64,000 nucleotides of DNA from Ampelocalamus luodianensis. Lineage: Eukaryota > Streptophyta > Magnoliopsida > Poales > Poaceae. Position numbers and translations under genes: made by a program. The DNA lies in contig CM070620.1 in assembly GCA_036346255.1 (NCBI GenBank), forward strand, positions 11,830,671 to 11,894,670, in the 5' to 3' direction. The notes beneath the pieces are model-generated. The model saw nothing but the letters and a program-made list of their open reading frames with translations. It ran no database searches and was not told the origin of the DNA. Of this stretch, positions 56,041 to 64,000 are shown one piece after another (the first letter of the stretch is position 1; each line of letters starts with the position of its first letter).

Positions 56041-57006
56041 TGTTGGAATTAATATGGGCTAGGCCCAAATTATATTCTAATTAATTCCTGATAAATCTCA
56101 AAGGCCCATGTGCATATGCTAAAACTGTTTAGTCCCACATGGAGGGATGAAGGGGAGTTACATCACTTTATAAGGTGGAACGTGGTAACCCTCTTGTGGA
56201 ATTAGAAAGAGCCAACACACGCGCGCGCTCGCTCGCCGAGCCATGCCGTGCGTGTCTCTTTATTTTTGCATGTCAGAGTTGTGGTTCATGATGGCGACTG
56301 TTGGATTTCCTGACGACTGTTGGCCTTCGGACTTCCTGATGACTGTTGGTCTTTGGACTTCCTGGTGACTGTTGGTCTTTGGACTTCCTGATAACCGTTG
56401 GCCTTTGAACTTCCTGGTGACTGTTGGTCTTTGGACTTTCGGGTTCTGGCTATTTAAAGAACAGAGTCTGGTTCTCTCCAATGTTACACAATACAGAACT
56501 CCACTGTTTTCGTTGCTGCTTTTGGTTATCTCCATCCCGGACTGGTGCGTGTACGACCACACCGGGAGAGCAGGCCTCCGGAACCCTCGTCCTCGAAGGA
56601 TTGCACGAGCGATGACGAATAAGGTTTTTGGGGAGCGTTCGCGCGACTGCTCGCTGCTACGATCTACATCAACTGTACTGCGACTACAACTCTCTGCTAC
56701 GTTCTACATCAACTGAACGACTACTACCACTACGTCATGACGAACGACGTCCTCATCAAGAACACTGTTGCATCTTCTTCTACCACCAACTGGGTATGCC
56801 TTTATCTCTCTTGTTATTTTGTTTGTTTTACTTTACTTGTTGTTTTGAACACCGAGATAGAAATGCTAGCTTCTGTTCTTCTAGAATCTGGTATAACTAT
56901 AGTGTTCTTAGTTACCTACTTTGTGAAAATAGCTAGAGTATTTTCCATGTTTTATCTAGCAAATTTCTGGATTAAAATACTTCGAAAAATGCTTATATGT
57001 TCAACA
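56041..57006 (+). repeat. 5' LTR with an internal minisatellite
   Basis: 966 bp. The TATA-like box TATTTAAA is at 56451-56458. The central block 56230-56424 contains most of a minisatellite of 26-bp units (gactgttggtctttggactt plus six more) at 56296-56444: one short unit of 19 bp and five full units. The 3' LTR does not have this array, only one unit end. Confidence 0.92.
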
Positions 57007-57044
57007 ATCCAAAAACCTTATTCTAGGCATAGGCATTTTTCGAC

Positions 57045-57897
57045 AACTGGCTTTGCTGCCGCGCTCAAACCCCATGAATTCGATGGTGCGAATTACAAGA
57101 GGTGGCGCACCAAGATGGTGCTCTGGCTAAGTGCCATGAACATTTTCCATGTGGCAAATGGCAAGCCTGAATGAACACTTACTCCTGAACAGGAGCAAGC
57201 GTTCGAGGCTGCTGATAACCTTTTTAAAGGTGTCGTGGTTAGTGTTCTTGGTGAGAAGTTAGTTGATGCATACATGGTGATTACAAATGGGAAAGAGATG
57301 TGGGATGCACTCGAGGCCAAATTTGGGGTTTCGGATGCAGGCAGTGAATTGTATCTTATGGAGCAATACCATGACTATAGAATGGTTGATAGCCGTTCTG
57401 TAGTTGAGCAGGCTCATGAGATACAATCCATGGCCAAAGAACTTGAGCACTTCAAATGTGTGTTACCGGACAAGTTTGTGGCGGGAGGCATTATTGCCAA
57501 ACTTCCTCCTTCTTGGAGGAATTTTGCTACTTCCCTGAAACACAAGAGACAAGAGTTTTCTGTTGAAAATCTCATCGGGTCTCTTGTTGTTGAAGAGAAT
57601 GCGAGGGCAAAAGATACACACATCAGAGGTAATGAGGGACATTCTAGTGCCAATGTGGTGCAAAAGAAATATGGCCAAGCTCAAAAGTTCAAAGGCAAGA
57701 ACAAGACCGCACAAACAACTAGCTTCAAGAAGAATAAGAAGAACACAAAAGATAGCCCTTGTTTTGTGTGTGGCGAACCTGGTCATTGGGCCAAGGATTG
57801 CAGTCAACGCAAGGGTGGGAAGAATCAGCAAGGGCAGAATTCCAAGTCTGCCAATGTTGTTGTTGGTACTCTTGAGACGGAACTTGTGGTATGGTAA
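57045..57897 (+). pseudogene. Copia gag with zinc knuckle
   Basis: The amino end HEFDGANYKRWRTKMVLWL is followed by an in-frame TGA (57172-57174), then VVSVLGEKLVDAYMVITNGK, MWDALEAKFG, LPPSWRNFATSLKHKR and a lysine-rich linker. The zinc knuckle CFVCGEPGHWAKDC (about 57760-57800) packages RNA in the family. Without the single stop the frame would be continuous over about 280 codons. It ends by shifting frame just before the protease. Confidence 0.88.
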
Positions 57898-57899
57898 TT

Positions 57900-59330
57900 T
57901 ACCTCATCGTTCTTTCCGTATGTCAATCTACCGATTGGTGGATAGACAGGTGCTAATATACATGTGTGTGCTGATATTTCATTGTTTTCTTCTTACCGAG
58001 TCACTCGGGATTCACCGTTCTAATGGGGAACGGGTCACATGCCATTGTTCATGGTGTTGGCACGGTCGATCCAAGTTTACTTCGGAAAGATTGTGCAAGC
58101 AAGAACGTGCATCATGTGCCATCCATCAATAAGAATCTCGTCGTGGATCTCTTCGTGTAGAGATGGCTTTAGATCGTATTTGAGTCCAATAAATTTGTAG
58201 TATCCAAGTGTGGACAATTTGTTGGTAAAGGCTATGTGTGCGGAGGCTTGTTCCGCCTATCTCTTTCAGATTTGTGTAATAATGTTGTGAACCATGTTTA
58301 CAGTGGTAATGAGACTACTATTTGGCATTCACGACTTTGTCACATAAATTTTGGTTGCATGACGTGGTTAGCCAGTTTAGAGTTAATCCCGAAATTCACC
58401 ATTGCCAAAGGTTCTAAATGTCAAGTTTGTGTGCAATCAAAGCAGTCTCGTAAGCCGCATAAGGCCGCAGAGGTAAGAAACTTGGCACCATTAGAACTCA
58501 TACATTCAGATCTGTGTGAGATGAATGGTGTGTTGACAAAAGGTGGTAAGAGATATTTTATGACTTTGATTGATGATTCCACTAGGTTCTGTTATGTGTA
58601 TCTTTTGAAAACTAAAGATGAAGCTTTTCACTACTTTAAAATCTATAAGGCAGAAGCTGAGAACCAACTTGAAAAGAAAATCAAAAGGGTTAGGTCTGAT
58701 CGTGGCGGCAAGTACTTTTCTAATGAGTTCAATTTATTCTGTGAGGAACATGGTATAATCTATGAGAGGACGCCTCCCTATTCACCCCACTCAAACGGGG
58801 TTGCTGAAAGAAAGAACTGTACTCTAACTGATTTGGTTAACGCCATGTTAGACACAGCGGGTCTTTCCAAGGCATGGTGGGGGGAGGCTATATTGACTTC
58901 ATGTCATGTCCTAAATAGGGTTCCCACAAAGAATAAAGAGATAACTCCATTTGAACAATGGGAGAAGAAAAGACTATCACTTTCATACTTGCGCACTTGG
59001 GGTTGTTTGGCGAAAGTCAACGTGCCAATTTCCAAAAAGCGTAAGCTTGGACCAAAAACTGTGGATTGCGTCTTTCTAGGCTATGCTCAACATAGCGTTG
59101 GATATAGATTTCTAGTGGTGAAATCTGGAGTACCTGACATGCTTGTTGGTACAATTATGGAGTCCAGAGATGCTACATTCTTTGAGGATATTTTTCCGAT
59201 GAAAGATATGCCTAGTTCATCAAGTCAGAATCTGATACAATTCCTGAACCTGTCATTCCATTGGAATATTTTGAACAAACTCCTGAGAAAATTTTTGAGG
59301 AGAAAGACAATGAAACTCTGAGGAAGAGTA
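57900..59330 (+). pseudogene. Copia protease remnant and integrase
   Basis: The protease motif should read D-T-G, but a two-base deletion falls exactly in that triplet at about 57944 (WWID, then GANIHVCA in the next frame). Integrase (58236-59321) is open for 361 codons: zinc motif WHSRLCHIN...CQVCVQSKQSRKPH, core LIHSDLCEM, VRSDRGGKYFSNEF and YSPHSNGVAERKN with the Asp, Asp and Glu catalytic positions, then RTWGCLAKVNVP and FLGYAQHSVGYRF. A stop at 58159 and frame changes separate the protease from the integrase. Confidence 0.88.
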
Positions 59331-59539
59331 AAAGACAAAGGACTGCAAAGTCTTTTGGTCCTGATTTCATTGTGTACCTTGTGGGTGATACTCCAAGCAC
59401 TATTTCTGAAGCGTATGCTTCTCCGGATGCAGAATCTTTGGAAGGAAGCGGTTCAGTAATGAAATGGATTCCATTATATCTAATGGAACTTGGGAGATCA
59501 CCGAGTGTCCTTATGGTTGTAAACCGTAGGATGTAAGTG

Positions 59540-60920
59540 GGTGTTCAAAAGAAGCTTAGACTGATGGTACTATCGAGAAGTACAAGGCACGGCTTGTGGC
59601 CAAGGGTTATACCCAAAGGAAGGCGAAGATTTCTTTGATACTTATTCACTGTGGCTAGATTGACCACTATTCGAGTACTACTATCTCTGGTCGCCTCACA
59701 CGGTCTTCTCGCTCATCGATGGACGTTAAGACGGCTTTCTTAAATGGAGAGTTGGACGAGAAAATTTACATGGATCAACCAGATGGATTTGTAGTAGATG
59801 GTCAAGAAGGAAAGGTGTGCAAGTTGTTGAAATCTCTGTATGGTCTTAAACAAGCACCTAAGCGGTGGTATGAAAAGTTTGATGAACTTTAACATCCTGT
59901 AGGCTTTATTGTGAATGAAGTCGATGATGTGTGTATTATCGCCATGGTGGGGCGAGGAGTCATTCTATGTCCGTATGTTGATGACATATCGATCTTTGGG
60001 ACCAACCTTAATGTGATTAAGGAGGTCAAGGATTTCTTGTCTCGAATTTTGAGATGAAAGATGCAGGAGTAGCCGATGTTATCTTGAACATCAAGCGGTT
60101 GAGAGGTGATGATGGTGGGATTACATTGTTGCAATCCCATTATGTTGAAAAGGTTCTGAGTCGTTTTGGTTATAGCGACTGCAAACCTTCTCCAACACCT
60201 TATGATCCTAGCGTCTTGCTTAGGAAGAATCGGAGAATAGCCAGAGACCAATTAAGATATTCTCGGATAATTGGTTCTCTCATGTATTTAGCTAGCGGTA
60301 CAGTTCGACATCTCGCTTCTTTGTGAGCAAACTAAGCCGTTTTGTTTCCAATCCGGGAGATGATCATTGGCATGCTCTTGAGAGAATAATGCGCTATCTA
60401 AAGGGTACTATGAGTTATGGCATTTATTATACCGGTACCCTGTCTTCGGAGGGTTATAGCGATTCAAACCGATATCCGATGTCGATGAGATTAAAGCCAC
60501 AAGTGGATATGTCTTCACACTTGGAGGTGGCGCTGTTTCATGGAAGTCTTGCAAGCGAGCATCTTAACGAGGTCAACAATGGAAGCGTAACTCACGGCAT
60601 TAGATATCGCCATCGTTGAAGTGAATGGCTTCGTGAGCTTTGATGGATTTGCGGTGGTTGAAAACCGATCGCTATTCGATGAATTGTGACAATCAAACCG
60701 TGATTGTCAAGGTGAATGATTCTAAGGATAATATGAAATCATCAAGACATGTGAAGAGAAGATCAAGTCCGCCGTAAAAATGAGAAACTCGAGTAATGAC
60801 TTTGGATTATATCCAAACAGCTAAGAATCGCGAATCCTTCACAAAGGGTTTATCACGAAATGTGATAGACAATGCATCAAGGGAGATGGGTTTGAGACCA
60901 CGTGGGTTACACCATAGTGG
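59540..60920 (+). pseudogene. Copia reverse transcriptase and RNase H, broken
   Basis: Readable parts are VKTAFLNGELDEKIYMDQP and LLKSLYGLKQAPKRWYEKF (59720-59890); PYVDDISIFG (59975-60000), the active site; MKDAGVADVILNIKRLRGD and HYVEKVLSRFGY (60054-60175); YSRIIGSLMYLASGT; and LSRFVSNPGDDHWHALERIMRYLKGT. RNase H fragments around 60460-60900 include DNASREMGLRP near the end. At least six frameshifts are present, several being losses of one or two bases. Confidence 0.85.
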
Positions 60921-61435
60921 TAACCCATTCTATATGATCGGAGATCCCGTGAAGTAGGATTGGCGAAACAAGCTATTGGTTAACGGGAGGAGAGTACATT
61001 TATAGACCCACTCCATTGGAGATGCAATTTCTCCTAAATCAGATGGCGAGTTGATTCTTATCTTAATGTGTTCTGTGGCTTGTCAAAGCAAAAATGTCAT
61101 CCTCAGAGCGGTCTTGAAAGAACACACCTATATGAGCCCGATCGCTAGTCACGCCTATGAAATAGGTAATTTCTAGGAAGCTCATGAATAGGCCAGAGTA
61201 TGACTTATATGCTCCAACCGCGGGATGCTGGCACCTAGTATCGCTTAAGGACTTAAGTGAAACTTATTCACACAAAATCACAATTCAAGGCTTAGTCCAT
61301 TGTACAGTTGTGGGTAAGTGTAGCTTCTGTTCTAGGTGGATGTTCAACTTTAACCGGTCTCCATCAAAACACCGTATATTAAAACAATACGTGGATCAAG
61401 GCATTTGACATGTGCCATTGGGATGCAGTGGGGAT
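60921..61435 (+). other. 3' untranslated part of the Copia element
   Basis: Non-coding sequence between RNase H and the 3' LTR, ending with the purine-rich tract gcagtggggat. No other feature is seen. Confidence 0.55.
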
Positions 61436-62460
61436 TGTTGAATTAATATGGGCTAGGCCCAAATTATATTCTAATTAATTCCTGATAAATCTCAAAGGCC
61501 CATGTGCATATGCTAAAACTGTTTAGTCCCACATGGAGGGATGAAGGGGAGTTACATCACTTTATAAGGTGGAACGTGGTAACCCTCTTGTGGAATTGGA
61601 AAGAGCCAACACACGCGCGCTCGCTGCCGCCGCGCCTCGCCTCGCCTCGCCGAGCCGTGCCGAGCCGAGCCGAGCCGCCGCGCGCCGCGCGTGCGTGCGT
61701 GTGCGTGTGCGTGTGCGCGTGCGCGTGCGTGTGCATGTCGTGTGCGTGCGCATTCAAAATCGCGCGACACGTACATTGCGAGCATGTCGTGCAGCGGCGC
61801 GATTTTCTTTATCTATTCAAAATCGAAACGCGATTTCGACGACATCGCAATGATTGCGACTTCAATGACGAACTTCGTTGGGTCTTTGGACTTTCGGGTT
61901 CTGGCTATTTAAAGAACAGAGTCTGGTTCTCTCCAATGTTACACAATACAGAACTCCACTGTTTTCGTTGCTTCTTTTGGTTATCTCCATCCCGGACGGG
62001 TGCGTGTACGACCACACCGGGAGAGCAGGCCTCTGGAACCCTCGTCCTCGAAGGCTTGCACGAGCGAGGACGAATAAGGTTTTTGGGGAGCGTTCGCGCG
62101 ACTGCTCGCTGCTACGATCTACATCAACTGTACTGCGACTACAACTCTCTGCTACATTCTACATCAACTGAACGACTACTACCACTACGTCATGACGAAC
62201 GACGTCCTCATCAAGAACATCACGCATCTTCTTCTACCACCAACTGGTATGCCTTTATCTCTCTTGTTATTTGGTTTGTTTTACTTTCTGTTGTTGTTTT
62301 GAACACTGAGATAGAAATGCTAGCTTCTGTTCTTCTAGAATCTGGTATAACTATAGTGTTCTTAGTTACCTACTTTGTGAAAATAGCTAGAGTATTTTCC
62401 ATGTTTTATCTAGCAAATTTCTGGATTAAAATACTTCGAAAAATGCTTATATGTTCAACA
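61436..62460 (+). repeat. 3' LTR with a different central block
   Basis: 1025 bp. The outer parts match the 5' LTR with only a few changes, but the centre (about 61624-61878) is unrelated: GC-rich gccgagccgagcc repeats, a GTGCGT microsatellite (61691-61735) and cgatttcgacgacatcg-type sequence. TATTTAAA is at 61906-61913. Confidence 0.92.
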
Positions 62461-62639
62461 ATCACAGTGTTCTAATGGCCTTTTTTACAAGACTTATGGA
62501 AATTCGGTGTGGATCCTTATTTGACGTTGCAATGTATAGATTTTCAGATGTGCAACCCTCCTTAGTTTTCCTACCTAGCTCCACATATAAGCCTTTGTAG
62601 AAGTAGGTTGATCTTGGCCTCTAGACTGTGTTATTTTTG

Positions 62640-63345
62640 GATTATGAGAAAGGCTGTTTTGTAACAACCCAATTTGGACCCCATTTAAATTTTGCATGAT
62701 TTTCAAAAACTTTGGTTGCATTTCAAAATTTGCAATTTTTTTTGTCTTGTAGTTTAGAATTTTAAAAAGAATTTCCTTGTTTCAGGATTTCGGATTTGCA
62801 ATCTAAAAGTTTGATTGTGTGCAAAACCATTCAAAAATTGAATTTAAATTCAAATCAGATTTTGAATTGCAAAAAAAAAAAAAATCAAACCCTTTTCCTT
62901 TCCCTCTCTCCCCCTCGGGCTGAAACCCACCGAGCGGCCCAGTCGTCGCCTCCTTTCCTTCTCCCCCTTTCTTCCCCGCGGCCCAGCCCAGTAGGCTCGT
63001 GTCATCGCCCTCGCCCTCGCCCTCCCCTCCTTCCCTCTCTTCCACGCGACCAAGCCAAGTCGTCGCCGCCGCCGCCATCCCAACTCCCTCTCCTCTCTCA
63101 CCAGCAAGGCCACAAGGCTTGCAACGGCTCACGCCCTCGCTTGCCCACCCCATCTCGCCAGGCTCACCTTGTCCTTGCCGACCAGCCACCGCGCCACCTC
63201 GCCTCGCGTTCGAGCAATCTGAGACTAAGTCGCACCCATCTAGTCCTCCATAGACCACAAGCTATGTTCACAACTAGACTGAGCCGACTCCAAGCCTCCA
63301 ACTACTAGCATCCAGTGCGGCCCACTAAGGCACTGGCGACCCAGG
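62640..63345 (+). mobile_element. Putative Gypsy-type LTR fragment
   Basis: The start TGTAACAACCCAATTTGG (about 62658), the ttcaaaatttgcaattt and gaatttaaattcaaatc wording, a run of A, then CT-rich sequence rich in cggcccag resemble the LTRs of rice Gypsy elements. No second LTR, TSD or coding region is in the window. The long Ser/Pro/Arg-rich frames on both strands are by-products of composition. Confidence 0.4.
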
Positions 63346-63916
63346 TTGTAGCGCATGCCCCAACAGTTCATCTTCCTCCCTGCGCCCAACTCTTCTTCCT
63401 TGTGTGTGCCACCTCTACGCCCAAAGAAATTGTCGCCGCCCGCCGGAGTAGGGGATACTGGGGGTTCGGCGGGGGGAGCCCATGATGGAGCACATATAAG
63501 CACGGATGGTGCCTTCGGCACTGCATACCAACTAGCACCATGAGCTCCTTCCTAGCGACAGAGCATGGCCTCATCCAACCTGGCCCGTGCCCCCCCCCCC
63601 CCAGGAAAAAAAACATGTATGCAGTTCACAGTAGGCTCAATTTAGTTAGGTTAACTCCACATAGAAAATCTATTGTTACTAGTTACGATACTACTAAGCG
63701 AGATAGCGACTTCAATCGTGCGGTGACGAAGCACAAAAGTAGGCGACGAGGCGCTGGCCGCTAGTACGTTGCGGGCTTGTTGCGGTCGGGCCTGACGATG
63801 ATGACAGATGCACGATCGACAGCTAAAAAGCCAAACCTGTGCGCCACGTATAGCGTACAACCAGTAGTGAGCAGTGTGTTTCTGAATTTGCTTTATCTTT
63901 CCGTCACTTCTCCCCG
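63346..63916. other. No recognised gene; poly-C/poly-A run
   Basis: A run of C residues at 63588-63602, followed within a few bases by A residues, is the main feature. Frames here carry no domain that I recognise. Confidence 0.4.
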
Positions 63917-64000
63917 ATGCAGCCCCTCGCCGTACTCCTGCTAGCCGCCGCCATCGCCCCGGCCTCGCCATGGACACCTTATCTGTCATCAACGCGACAT
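63917..64000 (+). CDS. Possible start of a secreted-protein gene (partial)
   Basis: From ATG 63917 the frame is open to the window edge (28 codons) and begins MQPLAVLLLAAAIAPAS, which looks like a signal peptide. No TATA box was fixed upstream. An overlapping ATG (63972) in another frame is equally possible. It is called only as a hint for whoever has the next window. Confidence 0.25.
   Translation, partial: MQPLAVLLLAAAIAPASPWTPYLSSTRH

Larger units (their letters stand above)
56041..62460 (+). mobile_element. Copia retrotransposon with both LTRs (6.42 kb)
   Basis: Flanked by atcac (56036-56040 and 62461-62465). LTRs: 56041-57006 and 61436-62460 (TGTTG-AATTAATATGGG...ATATGTTCAACA). Gag, protease, integrase, reverse transcriptase and RNase H remnants follow in Copia order on the plus strand. 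A purine-rich tract (gcagtggggat) precedes the 3' LTR. No standard primer-binding site follows the 5' LTR (atccaaaaacctt). The coding region is full of frameshifts and stops although the LTR flanks are almost identical. The two LTRs differ completely in a central block. Confidence 0.92.

Noticed and set aside
61504..62475. 323-codon plus-strand frame
   Set aside because: It spans the 3' LTR of the Copia element and exists by chance; the 5' LTR does not keep it.
62796..63308. 170-codon Ser/Pro/Arg-rich frame
   Set aside because: CT-rich LTR-like sequence with poly-A; antisense frames are equally long; no domain.

Overview
This is nuclear DNA from a grass, most likely rice (Oryza) or a close relative. 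The evidence is a plant initiator tRNA-Met gene, grass-type Copia and Gypsy LTR retrotransposons, Helitrons ending in a hairpin plus CTAG, Mutator-like elements (MULEs) with plant transposase domains, and CACTA, hAT and Harbinger elements with correct target-site duplications (TSDs). There are no operons or prokaryotic genes. The window looks like gene-poor, probably heterochromatic sequence. Only one host-type protein gene appears intact, a pectinesterase/invertase-inhibitor-like (PMEI) gene on the minus strand at 20878-21402, together with one intact tRNA-iMet gene at 20051-20122.

Layout. 0-8 kb: two Helitrons in head-to-head inverted orientation (915-3048 and 4328-7872). The first is interrupted by a Gypsy LTR (223-914) and the second by a CACTA element (6599-7756, TSD GTT). 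9.8-16.4 kb: a MULE with about 0.4-0.5 kb terminal inverted repeats, a decayed MuDR-type transposase with SWIM zinc finger, a GRF-zinc-finger second gene, a tandem array of exon-intron cassettes and a 300-bp foldback. 16.4-19.4 kb: no recognised gene. 19.4-22.35 kb: unit A of a segmental duplication (tRNA-iMet, small ORF, PMEI gene, 99-bp tandem repeats). 22.4-30.6 kb: a Harbinger MITE, an LTR-like repeat, a foldback MITE and two abutting Helitrons. 30.66-47.5 kb: further copies of the duplicated unit, the main one (unit B) torn apart by a solo LTR (TSD gaaaa), a Copia element (TSD gatat), a hAT element (TSD gctgttgg) and a second Copia element inside the PMEI copy (TSD acgcc). 47.6-53.4 kb: a 1.9-kb tandem duplication spanning an LTR/MULE junction, leading into a plant-mobile-domain (PMD) pseudogene. 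53.8-55.2 kb: a pectinesterase gene fragment (minus) abutting a LINE reverse-transcriptase fragment (plus). 56.0-62.5 kb: a Copia element with LTRs and TSD ATCAC. 62.6-64 kb: LTR-like sequence and a possible gene start running off the end.

How it fits together. Unit A versus unit B works as an internal dating system: where one unit carries an insertion, the other often shows the empty site. The most interesting case is upstream of the intact PMEI gene. A 221-bp TG...CA solo LTR with near-perfect 5-bp TSD sits 27 bp upstream of the ATG and contains the gene's only visible TATA box, while unit B shows the empty site. This suggests that an LTR promoter now drives the gene. In unit B both the PMEI gene and the tRNA-iMet copy are destroyed.

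Limits: all coordinates come from reading by eye. Element edges with a stated TSD should be close to exact; the others are approximate. The many single-base frameshifts in retroelement ORFs could be decay or residual sequencing error.
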